A DNA stretch of 64,000 nucleotides from Umezawaea sp049997955 (GTDB taxonomy: Bacteria; Actinomycetota; Actinomycetes; Mycobacteriales; Pseudonocardiaceae). The position numbers and the translations under genes are program-made. Location of the stretch: NCBI GenBank assembly GCA_049997955.1, contig JAEBDY010000007.1:248001-312000 (forward strand). Reading direction: 5' to 3'. The notes under the pieces are model-generated. The model searched no databases. It was given only the letters and a program-made list of their open reading frames with translations, and was not told the origin of the DNA. The first letter of the stretch is position 1. Each line of letters begins with the position of its first letter. Shown here piece after piece: positions 17,171-25,353 of the stretch.

Positions 17171-17190
17171 ACCAACTATTGGTGTACCAA
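17171..17190. promoter_or_regulatory. Overlapping inverted repeats, likely operator of the OhrR-like regulator
   Basis: ACCAACTATTGGT (17171-17183) and TTGGTGTACCAA (17179-17190) share the TTGGT arm, so three alternating half-sites lie 12-31 bases upstream of the MarR start at 17159. This placement would block the promoter of the MarR-DUF5313 operon. Confidence 0.7.
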
Positions 17191-17239
17191 GTGATATTTC
17201 GGCTGTGTGGTTCGTCATGCGTCGGGTTAGGTGGTCGGT

Positions 17240-17758
17240 ATGACCCCGGACCGCCTCGTCGGCCTGCTGGCCGAACCGGAACGCCTGCGAGTCCTGTCGG
17301 CCGCGGTGCTCGGCGCGCGGACTCCCGCCGAGATCGCCGCCGCCGCCGACCTGGACCTGCGGGTGGTGCTGAAGGCGTTGCGGAGGCTGGAGTCCGGTGG
17401 CCTGGTGTCCACCGGCGCCGACGGGGTGGTGGTGAACGCCGAGTTGTTCAAGGAGGTCGCCGGTGCGGCCGTGGCGGCCGAGCCGGAGCACGAGGACCAG
17501 GTGCTGCGGGCGTTCGTCCGCGGTGGGCGGCTGGTGCGCGTCCCGACGCAGGCGGCCAAGCGGCGAACGGTGCTGGAGCACGTCGCGCGGACCTTCGAGC
17601 CCGGTCGCCGGTACCCGGAGGTCGACGTGAACGCCGCCCTCCGGGCCTGGTGCGAGGACGGGGAGGCCGACCACGTCGCGTTGCGGCGGTACCTGGTCGA
17701 CGCCGGGCTGCTCAGCCGGGACGCCGGGCTGTACTGGCGCTCAGGCGGGCCGGTCTAG
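17240..17758 (+). CDS. DUF2087-domain protein with N-terminal winged helix
   Basis: A 172-aa protein. The first part (MTPDRLVGLLAEPERLRVLSAAVLGARTPAEIAAAADLDLRVVLKALRRLESGGLV) is an ArsR-like helix-turn-helix. The C-terminal part fits DUF2087: LVRVPTQAAKRRTVLEHVARTFEPGRRYPEVDVNAALRAWCEDGEADHVALRRYLVDAGLLSRDAGLYWR, where YPE..VN..L......D...LRR.LVD...L.R..G.YWR is the family pattern. It is probably a transcription factor of unknown ligand. ATG at 17240 follows AGGTGG; GTG at 17231 is an alternative. Its stop overlaps the convergent TetR stop. Confidence 0.87.
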   Translation: MTPDRLVGLLAEPERLRVLSAAVLGARTPAEIAAAADLDLRVVLKALRRLESGGLVSTGADGVVVNAELFKEVAGAAVAAEPEHEDQVLRAFVRGGRLVRVPTQAAKRRTVLEHVARTFEPGRRYPEVDVNAALRAWCEDGEADHVALRRYLVDAGLLSRDAGLYWRSGGPV

Positions 17759-18342
17759 GTCCGGCGGATCCCGTCGAAGGCCATGTGGCACACGGTGTCG
17801 GCCAGTTCGGTGTGGTCGGAGCCGCGACGGGGGCGGTACCACTCGGTCAGCGAGTTGACCATGCCGAAGAGCAGTCGGGCGACGGTAGCCGGGTCGAGCC
17901 CCTCCCGGACGTCGCCCTCGGCCTCCGCCTGCTTCACCAGGTCGGTGACGAGGTGGTCGAACTCGCGGCGCCTGGCCAGCGCGGCCCGTTCCACCTTCGT
18001 GTTGCCCCGGACGCGGAGCAGGAGCGTGACGAAAGGCAGTTGCCGCACCAGGACCGCGACGCTGCCGCGCAGGACGTGCTCCAGCCGGTCGATCGCCTTG
18101 CCGGGGATCTCGTCCACCTCGTCGACCACGGCGAAGAGGCCGTCCAGCGCCCGGTCCACGGCCAGCCTGAGGAGCTCGTCCTTGCTGGGGACGTGGTAGT
18201 AGATCGCGGACTTGGTGATGCCCAGCTTGCGCGCCAGGTCCTCCATGCTGGTGCCGTCGTAGCCGCGTTCGTTGAACAGCTTCACGGCCACCAGGAGGAG
18301 GGACTCCAGGTCGTAGCCGGGGCGGCCGCGCTTCGTGGTCAT
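17755..18342 (-). CDS. TetR family regulator (PaaR/acyl-CoA type by context)
   Basis: A 195-aa protein starting MTTKRGRPGYDLESLLLVAVKLFNERGYDGTSMEDLARKLGITKSAIYYHVPSKDELLRLAVDRAL, a typical TetR N-terminus. The upstream in-frame extension crosses the operator region and is not coding. The C-terminal ligand domain (about 70-195) ends MVNSLTEWYRPRRGSDHTELADTVCHMAFDGIRR, the form seen in TetR proteins that sense acyl-CoA thioesters. It is divergent from a thiolase gene, and ACCG-N2-CG-N2-CGGT lies between them, so control of aromatic or fatty acyl-CoA degradation is likely. Confidence 0.88.
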   Translation of the reverse strand: MTTKRGRPGYDLESLLLVAVKLFNERGYDGTSMEDLARKLGITKSAIYYHVPSKDELLRLAVDRALDGLFAVVDEVDEIPGKAIDRLEHVLRGSVAVLVRQLPFVTLLLRVRGNTKVERAALARRREFDHLVTDLVKQAEAEGDVREGLDPATVARLLFGMVNSLTEWYRPRRGSDHTELADTVCHMAFDGIRRT

Positions 18343-18374
18343 GGGCGGCATTGTCGCCCACGTCTCGGCACCTG

Positions 18375-18388
18375 ACCGAACGGACGGT
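18375..18388. promoter_or_regulatory. Palindrome fitting the PaaR operator core, between TetR and thiolase genes
   Basis: ACCGAACGGACGGT matches ACCG-N2-CG-N2-CGGT, the core I recall for the corynebacterial PaaR operator. It lies 32 bases upstream of the TetR start and 36 upstream of the thiolase start, a position able to control both genes. Confidence 0.6.
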
Positions 18389-18424
18389 GGATAATGGGAC
18401 CACTGGCGAGGAAGGGAAGGCCTG

Positions 18425-19603
18425 ATGCCCGAGGTGTACCTGGTCGACGGAGTCCGCACCGCGCAAGGCCGCTACGGGGGTGCGCTGGCGGGCGTCCGGC
18501 CGGACGACCTGGCCGCGCTCGTGCTCGGCGAGGTGCTGAGGAGGGTCGGGTTGCCGGGGGACGCGGTGGACGAGGTGGTCCTCGGTGCGGCCAACCAGGC
18601 CGGTGAGGACAACCGGAACGTGGCCCGCATGGCCGTGCTGCTGGCGGGCCTGCCGGACTCGGTGCCCGGCTACACGGTGAACCGGTTGTGCGCCAGCGGG
18701 TTGACCGCCGTCTCGTCCGCCGCGCAGGCGATCCGGTCCGGCGAGGCCGACGTGGTCGTCGCGGGCGGCGTGGAGTCGATGACCCGCGCGCCGTGGGTCA
18801 TGGCCAAGCCCGGCACGCCGTGGGCCAAGCCCGGTGAGGTGTCGGACACCTCGCTGGGGTGGCGGTTCACGAACCCCGGGTTCTCGCCGGAGACGACCCT
18901 GACCATGGGGGAGACGGCGGAGGAGGTCGCCGCGCTGGACGGGATCACGCGCGCCGAGTCGGACGCGTTCGCGTTGCGCAGCCACGAGCGGGCCGTCGCG
19001 GCCATCGACGCCGGGCGGTTCGCGGCGGAGATCGTGCCGGTTCCGGTGAAGGGCGGGGAGTTCGGCGTCGACGAGGGGCCTCGGCGCGGCGGCTCGCTGG
19101 AGAAGCTCGCCTCGTTGAGGACCGTGTTCCGCGACGGCGGGGTGGTGACCGCGGGGTCGTCGTCACCGTTGTCCGACGGGGCCGCGGCGGTCGTGCTGGC
19201 CAGTGAGGACGCCGTGCGTCGGCACGGGCTCACGCCTCGGGCCCGCGTGGTGGCCGGGGCGAGCGCGGGCGTCTCGCCGCACGTGATGGGGCTCGGGCCG
19301 GTGCCCGCCACGGAGAAGGTGCTGTCGCGCGCCGGGTGGGACGTCGGTTCGCTGGACGCCGTGGAGCTGAACGAGGCCTTCGCGGTGCAGAGCCTGGCCG
19401 TGGTGCGGCGCTTGGGGCTGGACGAGGACAGGGTGAACGCCGACGGCGGGGCGATCGCCCTGGGTCATCCCCTGGGGGCGTCGGGCGCGCGACTGGTGGT
19501 CACGCTGCTCGGCCGCCTGGAGCGCGAGGGCGGTTCCCGCGGTCTCGCCACGCTGTGCGTCGGCGTCGGCCAGGGCGTGTCCCTGCTGGTGGAGAGGGTC
19601 TAG
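18425..19603 (+). CDS. Acetyl-CoA acyltransferase (thiolase), beta-ketoadipyl-CoA thiolase-like
   Basis: A 392-aa degradative thiolase. The acyl-accepting Cys89 lies in VPGYTVNRLCASGLTAVSSAAQAIRSGEADVVVAGGVESMTRAPW. Other motifs are the C-terminal NEAFAVQSLAVVRRLGL, GGAIALGHPLGASGARL with the catalytic His, and LCVGVGQGVSLLVERV with the second Cys. The segment GAANQAGEDNRNVARMAVLLAGLP resembles PcaF/PaaJ thiolases, which cleave 3-oxoadipyl-CoA to succinyl-CoA and acetyl-CoA, but general 3-ketoacyl-CoA use is possible. ATG at 18425 follows GAGGAAGGGAAGG. The divergent TetR and the palindrome between suggest acyl-CoA control. Confidence 0.9.
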   Translation: MPEVYLVDGVRTAQGRYGGALAGVRPDDLAALVLGEVLRRVGLPGDAVDEVVLGAANQAGEDNRNVARMAVLLAGLPDSVPGYTVNRLCASGLTAVSSAAQAIRSGEADVVVAGGVESMTRAPWVMAKPGTPWAKPGEVSDTSLGWRFTNPGFSPETTLTMGETAEEVAALDGITRAESDAFALRSHERAVAAIDAGRFAAEIVPVPVKGGEFGVDEGPRRGGSLEKLASLRTVFRDGGVVTAGSSSPLSDGAAAVVLASEDAVRRHGLTPRARVVAGASAGVSPHVMGLGPVPATEKVLSRAGWDVGSLDAVELNEAFAVQSLAVVRRLGLDEDRVNADGGAIALGHPLGASGARLVVTLLGRLEREGGSRGLATLCVGVGQGVSLLVERV

Positions 19604-19662
19604 GGCGTCATCGGGGCGGGTCGGCCGGTGGTCGGGCCCCGGCCGTCGCCGCTCACCCGCCA

Positions 19663-19706
19663 GACCTCCCCCTCCCCGGCACGATCGCGACCGTGTCGGG
19701 GAGGTC
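19663..19706 (+). terminator. Long hairpin after the thiolase gene
   Basis: GACCTCC pairs with GGAGGTC at the base, and inside it CCGGCACG faces CGTGTCGG across an 8-base loop. It lies 60 bases after the thiolase stop and 135 bases before hisG, so termination is the likely role. Confidence 0.6.
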
Positions 19707-19840
19707 CGCGCCGGGTCGTGCCGTTAGGCCTGCTCCGCCGGTGTTGTGCACGGAGAGTGATGATTCGCTCGCGGTGCGACAGCACGAACGTGGTGGCCTT
19801 GATTGTGGAATGGCGGGGGCCTTGTGCAACCATAACCATC

Positions 19841-20704
19841 ATGACTCTGCTTCGTGTCGCAGTGCCGAACAAGGGTTCTTTGAGTGGCGCTGCCATGCAG
19901 TTGCTGACCGATGCGGGTTATCAACTGCACCGCAACAATCGCGAGCTTTCGATGCTGGACCTCGCGCACGGGGTGGAATTCTTCTTCCAGCGCCCGAAGG
20001 ACATCGCCGTCTACGTGGGAAGTGGTGCGCTGGACGTCGGCATCACCGGCAGGGATCTGCTCCAGGACTCGGGCGCCGCCGCCAAGGAAATCCTTCCGCT
20101 GGGATTCGCCAAGTCGAAGTTCCGGTTCGCCGCCAAGCCGGGCGGGGTGTCGGAGGTCGCCGACCTCGACGGCCGGAAGGTGGCGACCAGCTACCCGACC
20201 CTGGTGGCGAAACACCTGGTGGGCGTGGGTGTGAGCGCTGACCTGGTCAAGCTGGAGGGGGCCGTGGAGAACGCGGTCGCGCTCGGGCTCGCCGACGCCG
20301 TCGCCGATGTGGTCGAGACCGGGACGTCGCTGCGCAACGCGGGTCTGGTGGCGTTCGGCGAGCCGATCCTCGCGTCGGAAGCGGTCCTCGCCCGCACCGA
20401 GGGCCGAAAGTTGTCACCCGAGTTGGAGACCGCCGTGGAAGTGCTGGTGCAGCGCTTGCAAGGCGTGCTGCACGCCCGTGAATTCGTGTTGATCGATTAC
20501 GTGTGCCGCACGGACGTGGTGGACCTCGCGTGCGAATTGACCCCTGGTCGCCAATCTCCGACGTTGTCGCCACTCGCGAAAGAAGGATGGATCGCGGTTC
20601 GTTCCCTGGTGGAGCGGCGCGGAATTCAGCGGCTCATGGACGAGCTGATGAAGATCGGCGCTGAGGCGATTCTCGTGACGAAATTGGAAGCCTGCCGGAT
20701 CTGA
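19841..20704 (+). CDS. hisG: ATP phosphoribosyltransferase HisG (long form)
   Basis: A 287-aa protein starting MTLLRVAVPNKGSLSGAAMQLLTDAGY. Diagnostic pieces are VEFFFQRPKDIAVYVGSGALDVGITGRDLL, KVATSYPTLVAKHL, the PRPP-binding loop region DAVADVVETGTSLRNAGL, and a C-terminal ACT-like regulatory domain from about 215 (CELTPGRQSPTLSPLAKEGWIAVRSLVERRGIQRLMDELMKIGAEAILVTKLEACRI), which binds histidine. It catalyses the first step of histidine synthesis. No hisE or other his gene is beside it. No ribosome site precedes the ATG, so translation may be leaderless or the start misjudged by a few codons. Confidence 0.95.
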   Translation: MTLLRVAVPNKGSLSGAAMQLLTDAGYQLHRNNRELSMLDLAHGVEFFFQRPKDIAVYVGSGALDVGITGRDLLQDSGAAAKEILPLGFAKSKFRFAAKPGGVSEVADLDGRKVATSYPTLVAKHLVGVGVSADLVKLEGAVENAVALGLADAVADVVETGTSLRNAGLVAFGEPILASEAVLARTEGRKLSPELETAVEVLVQRLQGVLHAREFVLIDYVCRTDVVDLACELTPGRQSPTLSPLAKEGWIAVRSLVERRGIQRLMDELMKIGAEAILVTKLEACRI

Positions 20705-20711
20705 CACGCTG

Positions 20712-21272
20712 TTACGGCTTCCACCGCGGATCGCGACCGGTCAACCCGAGCACCCGGTCCACCGTGGGCGCCCCGTCGGGCACGACGACCTCCGCGCCGT
20801 ACACCCCCATGGCGCGGCCCTGGTCCGCGGTCTTCGCCACCTCGTCGAGGGCGAACTCCAGGACGTCGTCGTCCCACTCCGGCCGCTGCCCGCTCGCCCG
20901 GCCGAGGTCCCAGCCGTGCACCAGCAGCTCGACCAGCACCATCCCGCCGATCAGGTCGGCGGGCATCTTCGTCGGGCCGCCCATGTGCGTCGTGCCCGCC
21001 CACGCCTCCTCGCCGCTCCACGCGTCGGCGACGTCGGACAGCTGCGCCTCCAGCCGGGCCTGCCAGTCGTCGCCGACGCGGACGTCCTCCAGCGGTGGCA
21101 CGGCTTCCTTGCGCCCCGCGCCCGCCAGCGCCGGTCCCCAGGTGAGCAGGTGCTCGACCAGCGCGCGCACGTCGAAGTCCGCGCACGGCGTCGCCGCGTC
21201 CAGGTCTTCGACGCCGCGCACCACCCCGAGCGTCGTCGTCGCCGTGCTGGTGATCAGTGAACCCGGTGCCAT
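20712..21272 (-). CDS. TIGR03086 family (DinB/mycothiol-transferase-like) protein
   Basis: A 186-aa protein starting MAPGSLITSTATTTLGVVRGV at ATG 21272, with GGGGAG upstream. It keeps the TIGR03086 pattern: ATPCADFDVRALVEHLLTWGPALAGAGRKE, then the metal site around ELLVHGWDLGRASGQ and the C-terminal GRDPRWKP. The first membrane-proximal His of the usual H-x3-H set (normally ...LVAHLLG) is retained as VEHLL. The fold is a DinB four-helix bundle that binds metal and, in relatives, mycothiol. The substrate is unknown. An AraC regulator diverges from it. Confidence 0.85.
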   Translation of the reverse strand: MAPGSLITSTATTTLGVVRGVEDLDAATPCADFDVRALVEHLLTWGPALAGAGRKEAVPPLEDVRVGDDWQARLEAQLSDVADAWSGEEAWAGTTHMGGPTKMPADLIGGMVLVELLVHGWDLGRASGQRPEWDDDVLEFALDEVAKTADQGRAMGVYGAEVVVPDGAPTVDRVLGLTGRDPRWKP

Positions 21273-21368
21273 GGTCTCGTGCTCCCCACTCGTGTTTCCC
21301 GTTGTGCGGCCACGGTAGGAGCGCGCCGCGGCGCTGTCTTGAACTAACGCGACAGTAGAGTCCACCGG

Positions 21369-22160
21369 GTGGCGGAGCGGGACGTCAGGGAGATCGGCGG
21401 CGCGTGGGCGAACTTCCAGGCCCACTCGTTCCCCGAGCCCGCCGCCGACCTGGCGCCGTTCGTGGACCACTTCTGGGCCGTCACCTGGGACCTGGGCGGT
21501 CAGCCGCCGTACCGCCAGCTGATCGTGCCGAACCCGACCGTCCAGCTGTCCTTCCCGAACGGTGCCGCCGAGGTCCACGGCGTTGGCCGCCGGTCCGGGT
21601 ACAAGGTGCTGGCGGACGTGGGGAGGGTGTTCGGGGTGGCGTTCCGGCCGGGCTGCTTCCGGCCGTTCCTCGGCCGGTCCGTGTCGACGATCACCGGACG
21701 GGTCCTGCCCGCGGCCGAGGTGTTCCCCTCGATTCCCGCTCGTGCCGTGGCGGAGGCCGCGGACGAGGCGGAGCAGGCGCGGATCGTCGAGGAGTTCCTG
21801 CGGTCCGCGTGGCCCCCGCCGGATCCGACGGCCGAGCACGTCGCGTCGGTGGTGGCGCTGGTCGCCGCCGATCCGGGGATCACCAGGGTCGCGGACCTGG
21901 CGGAGCGCCTCGGCACGCACGTGCGTTCAGTGCAGCGCCTGTTCGCCGAGTACGTCGGTGTCGGCCCGAAGTGGGTCATCCGCCGCTACCGCCTGCGCGA
22001 GGTGACGGACCGGATGGCACGATCCGCGGCGGTCGACTGGGCCGGGGTGGCCGCCGAACTGGGCTACGCGGACCAGGCTCACCTGACCCGCGACTTCACC
22101 GCGATGATCGGTGAGTCACCGACCCGCTACGCCGCGCGGTATCCCGCACCGCTTGCTTGA
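21369..22160 (+). CDS. AraC family regulator with DUF6597-type N-terminal domain
   Basis: A 263-aa protein from GTG 21369. The N-terminal half (FPEPAADLAPFVDHFWAVTWDLGGQPPYRQLIVPNPTVQLSFPNG, VFGVAFRPGCFRPFLGRSVSTITGR) is the DUF6597 sensing domain; the C-terminal AraC HTH is VADLAERLGTHVRSVQRLFAEYVGVGPKWVIRRYRLREVTDRM followed by AAELGYADQAHLTRDFTAMIGESPTRYAAR. It lies divergent from the TIGR03086 gene with 96 bases between, which suggests that gene as its target. Confidence 0.9.
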   Translation: MAERDVREIGGAWANFQAHSFPEPAADLAPFVDHFWAVTWDLGGQPPYRQLIVPNPTVQLSFPNGAAEVHGVGRRSGYKVLADVGRVFGVAFRPGCFRPFLGRSVSTITGRVLPAAEVFPSIPARAVAEAADEAEQARIVEEFLRSAWPPPDPTAEHVASVVALVAADPGITRVADLAERLGTHVRSVQRLFAEYVGVGPKWVIRRYRLREVTDRMARSAAVDWAGVAAELGYADQAHLTRDFTAMIGESPTRYAARYPAPLA

Positions 22161-22219
22161 CTAAGGAATCGCAACGGTGTTCCATAACAAGGTTTCCACT
22201 ATCCGGGAGTAGGTCTGCT

Positions 22220-23572
22220 ATGCGCGGGGTCGAAGACGGGGTGGCCGTGGAGGTTCCTGCACCCGTCCTCCCGGTCGAGGGAGCCGTGCCGAACTGGCTT
22301 TCGGGCACTCTACTGCGCACCGGACCCGCCACCTCCCCCTCGGCCTTCCGCAACTGGCTCGGCGGCCCGTCGGCGTTGCACCGCTTCGGTTTCGGCGGCG
22401 GAGCGGTGTCCTACCGCAAGGTCTCGCCGGACGGCGTCCCCGCCCCGCGCGGCCGTGGTCGCGTCGACTTCGCCGAGTTCACCGCCGACCCGTGCCGCTC
22501 GCTGTTCTCCAGGTTCCTGACCCGCTACCGCATCGCGCCCAAGGCCGCTGCGAACGTGCTGTCGCTCGCCGACCGCCAGTGGGCCCGCCACGACACCCCG
22601 ATCGCGGTCGACTTCGACCCCGGAGTGCTCGACGGCATCGGCATCAGGGGCGGCCTGGTCACCGCCGTGCCCAGCGCGCACCCCCGCCACGCGCCGCTCA
22701 CCGGCGACGTCCTCGACTACGTCCTCAAGTTCGGCGAGCGCAGCGAGTACCGCATCCACCGCAGTCGCCCCGGCAGCCGCGTCCGCGAACTCCTGGTGGC
22801 GGTGCCGACCGACAACCCCGGTTACCTGCACAGCTTCGCGGTCACCGACCGCTTCGTCGTGCTGGTCGAGTACCCGTACGTCGTCGACCCGCGCCACCCG
22901 CTGACGCCCGGCAGGCCCTTCATCTCCAACCACCGCTGGCGCCCCGAACTGGGCACCCGGTTCATCGTCGTCGACCAGGCGGACGGCCGGATCGTCGCCG
23001 ACCACCGCACCGACGCGTTCTTCGCGTTCCACCACATCAACGCCCGCGACGCGGGTCACCGCGTGGTGCTGGACATCTGCTCCTACGCCAACGCGGACCC
23101 GGTCAACGCCCCCCGCCCGGCCCGCTGGCGCGGCGAACTGCCCCTCGCCCTCCCGACCCGCTACGAGATCGACCTCCTGGGCGGCGTCCTGCACACCCGT
23201 CGCCTGGCGGGCGAGGCGTTCGAACTGCCCCGCATCTCCTACCGCGCGCACAACGGCGGCGACTACCGCTTCGCGTACGGCGTCGGCGTCCAGGGCCCGC
23301 GCGGCGACACCGTGTTCGACCGCCTGGTCAAGCTGGACGTGCACTCGGGCGAGACCCGCGTGTGGCACGAACCCGGCCAGCACCCCGGCGAGCCGGTCTT
23401 CGTCCCGTCGCCGACGTCCCGGCACGAGGACGAGGGCGTGCTGCTGTCGGTCGTGCTGGACGGCCGCGACGGCCAGGCCGGGATGGTCGTGCTGGACGCC
23501 AGGACGTTCGAGGAACTCGCTCGCGTCGGAGTGCCGCACCACGTGGACTCGGCGGTCAGCACGGCGAGCTGA
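22220..23572 (+). CDS. Carotenoid cleavage oxygenase family protein, C-terminus possibly frameshifted
   Basis: From ATG 22220 (GGGAGTAGG upstream) the protein is 450 aa. The seven-bladed propeller family is clear: LSGTLLRTGPA, HRFGFGGGAVSYRKV, PSAHPRHAPLTGDVLDYVLKFG (first iron His), PGYLHSFAVTDRFVVLVEYP (second), FFAFHHINARDAGHRVVLDICSY (third) and FVPSPTSRHEDEGVLLSVVLDGRDGQAGMVVLDARTFEELARVGVPHHV. The fourth iron His, normally in a ...FHG motif at the C-terminus, is missing: the frame ends DSAVSTAS. The next frame reads GLGGQHGELS at the same place, so a 1-2 base slip near 23548 would restore it. Substrate unknown; no carotenoid genes lie nearby. Confidence 0.85.
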   Translation: MRGVEDGVAVEVPAPVLPVEGAVPNWLSGTLLRTGPATSPSAFRNWLGGPSALHRFGFGGGAVSYRKVSPDGVPAPRGRGRVDFAEFTADPCRSLFSRFLTRYRIAPKAAANVLSLADRQWARHDTPIAVDFDPGVLDGIGIRGGLVTAVPSAHPRHAPLTGDVLDYVLKFGERSEYRIHRSRPGSRVRELLVAVPTDNPGYLHSFAVTDRFVVLVEYPYVVDPRHPLTPGRPFISNHRWRPELGTRFIVVDQADGRIVADHRTDAFFAFHHINARDAGHRVVLDICSYANADPVNAPRPARWRGELPLALPTRYEIDLLGGVLHTRRLAGEAFELPRISYRAHNGGDYRFAYGVGVQGPRGDTVFDRLVKLDVHSGETRVWHEPGQHPGEPVFVPSPTSRHEDEGVLLSVVLDGRDGQAGMVVLDARTFEELARVGVPHHVDSAVSTAS

Positions 23573-23663
23573 GCTGTCGGGCGGTCCGGTGGGGGTGCCA
23601 CTCCACCGGACCGCACCTGAGTGGGCACGGCGGTGGTGTGCGCGCGTGCTCCGGCGGTCGTGA

Positions 23664-23870
23664 CTACCTGTCCTCGGCGGTGGTGTGCGCGACGAGCGCG
23701 TTCGCGTGCCCGTGCCCCATCCCGTGCTCGGTCTTGAGCCAGGACACCAGCTCCATGTGCTTGGTCAGCGGCGAAGCCCGGATCAGCTCCTTCCACTCGG
23801 CGACGGGCCGTCCGTACTTGGCCTCGATCGACGGGAAGTAGCTGGCAGGGCCCTTGACCGGTTCGCTCAT
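23664..23870 (-). CDS. DUF4287 domain small protein
   Basis: A 68-aa protein, MSEPVKGPASYFPSIEAKYGRPVAEWKELI then LTKHMELVSWLKTEHGMGHGHANALVAHT. The KGPASYFPSIE..YGRP...W and LKTEHGMGHGHANALVAH segments are the DUF4287 signature over nearly the full length. Function is unknown; the family is common in actinobacteria as a stand-alone protein or fused to DUF5655. Confidence 0.85.
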   Translation of the reverse strand: MSEPVKGPASYFPSIEAKYGRPVAEWKELIRASPLTKHMELVSWLKTEHGMGHGHANALVAHTTAEDR

Positions 23871-23927
23871 GCGGTCGAGTGTGCCATTCGACGTGGACCG
23901 CGCCCCGGCGGCGGGCCGGGACGACCG

Positions 23928-24929
23928 CTAGCCCCGGTACCCGGCCCCGGTCTTCGGGTAACGCTCCCGGTAGGCGGGCACGTGCCCCAACCCCGTGGTG
24001 ACCGACTCGGCGGCCAGCAGGCCGTGGACCAGCGCTCGCGCGAACACGTCGGCCGCCGCCGCGATCACCTCCTCCGGCGCCCCGGAGGTGGTGCCGGTGG
24101 ACACCGAGAACACCGTGTCGCCGTCGAACAGCCCGTGGGCGGGGTGGACGGCCAGCGCCATGCCGTCCTGGCCCGCGTTCGCCAGGCGGTAGAGGTCCGC
24201 CGGGGACAGGGCGGCGGTGGTGGCGATGACGCCGATGACCGTGTTGAGCGGGTTCGAGCCGGTCTCGTGCGGGTGGGCGGGCAGGTCGTCGCCCGCGGCG
24301 GACGGGAACTCCTGCCAGGCAACGGGTTCACCGTCGTGCAGGCGGTGGGTGGCCCCGGTCGACGTGCCGAACGGGAGCCCGGTGGTGTGGTCTACGGACG
24401 GCCCCACGGCGTTCAACGCGGCCAGCGCCGCGACGACCGTGCCGTCCGGCAGCACGACGCTGGCGGTCCCGAGCCCGCCCTTGAGGTCGGCGTTCACCGC
24501 GCCGGTGCCCGCGCCGACGTTGCCGGACGCGAAGCGGACCCCGGCGGCCTGGGCCGCCTCCACGCCGAGGGAGGCGGTGGGGCGGCGCAGGAAGTCGCCG
24601 CCGCGACCGAGGTCGAACAGCGCGGCGGTGGGGACCAGGGGATCGCCCGTGCCGAGCCAGGTCTGCACGCCGTCGGCGGCGGCAAGGCCGTACGAACTGC
24701 CGCCCGTCAGCACGATCGCGGGGACCTCGCGGCCGCCGTAGCGCGGATCCAGCGCGGCGGTTTCCCTGGTCGCGGGGGCGCCGCCGCGAACGTCCACGGT
24801 GGCCAGGGTTCCCGGTGGCAGCAGGAGCACGGTGGTGCCGGTGAGGGCGCCGTCGTCGGTCCTGGTGGCGTTGCCGACGAGGATGCCCGGCACGTCGGTG
24901 ATCGCGTTGTGCTCGCCCGCGGTGACCAT
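23928..24929 (-). CDS. P1 family (DmpA-type) peptidase / beta-peptidyl aminopeptidase-like
   Basis: A 333-aa protein starting MVTAGEHNAITDVPGILVGNATRTDDGALTGTTVLLLPPG. Typical segments are VDVRGGAPATRETAALDP, VPAIVLTGGSSYGLAAADGVQTWL, FLRRPTASLGVEAAQAAGVRFASGNVGAGTGAVNADLKGGLGTAS and GSNPLNTVIGVIATTAALSPADLYRLANAGQDGMALAVHPAHGLFDGDTVFSVSTG. These enzymes self-cleave to expose an N-terminal Ser or Thr nucleophile; LNT|TVIGV-like context here suggests cleavage before the Thr of LNTVIGVIAT, giving two chains. Substrates in relatives are N-terminal D-residues or beta-peptides. No signal peptide, so probably cytoplasmic. Confidence 0.88.
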   Translation of the reverse strand: MVTAGEHNAITDVPGILVGNATRTDDGALTGTTVLLLPPGTLATVDVRGGAPATRETAALDPRYGGREVPAIVLTGGSSYGLAAADGVQTWLGTGDPLVPTAALFDLGRGGDFLRRPTASLGVEAAQAAGVRFASGNVGAGTGAVNADLKGGLGTASVVLPDGTVVAALAALNAVGPSVDHTTGLPFGTSTGATHRLHDGEPVAWQEFPSAAGDDLPAHPHETGSNPLNTVIGVIATTAALSPADLYRLANAGQDGMALAVHPAHGLFDGDTVFSVSTGTTSGAPEEVIAAAADVFARALVHGLLAAESVTTGLGHVPAYRERYPKTGAGYRG

Positions 24930-25353
24930 CGCGGGATCGTACTTCGTCGATGCCGGTCGGCCTGTCCGCGTTCACGGCCCCTCGAATTGCCTGCCAGGGC
25001 CTGGACTCAGGTCTAGTCCAATTTCGGCGCGAGCCCTTTCCCGTCGTGGGTCTCCTCGCGGCGGGAAAGCGGTTGCCTCGTGCGGGAATCGAGCACGGCG
25101 GGGCGCGAGGGCTCGCCGGCACGCCGTCGAACTGGGGTGGCGCGCGTCGTCATCGGCGTGGAGAAGCCTCCGCGAAACCGGAACGGCACCATCCCCGTCG
25201 CGGAGAAAGCGCTTTGACCGGACGATCCGTTCACAGTGCGCGCGGGTCGCGGAGTAAGGCTCGACTCGTGGGTTCGCGCTATTCGACCGGTATTCCCCAA
25301 CTGAGACTGCGCTTTTCCGGGAATGGCTTCGAAAGCGCTCGGCCGAGTTCCGG
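24930..25353. other. Gene-free stretch of about 420 bases
   Basis: Between the P1 peptidase start and the stop of the minus gene at 25354. Open frames here lack codon structure and recognisable sequence. I see no hairpin repeat or operator. Confidence 0.5.
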
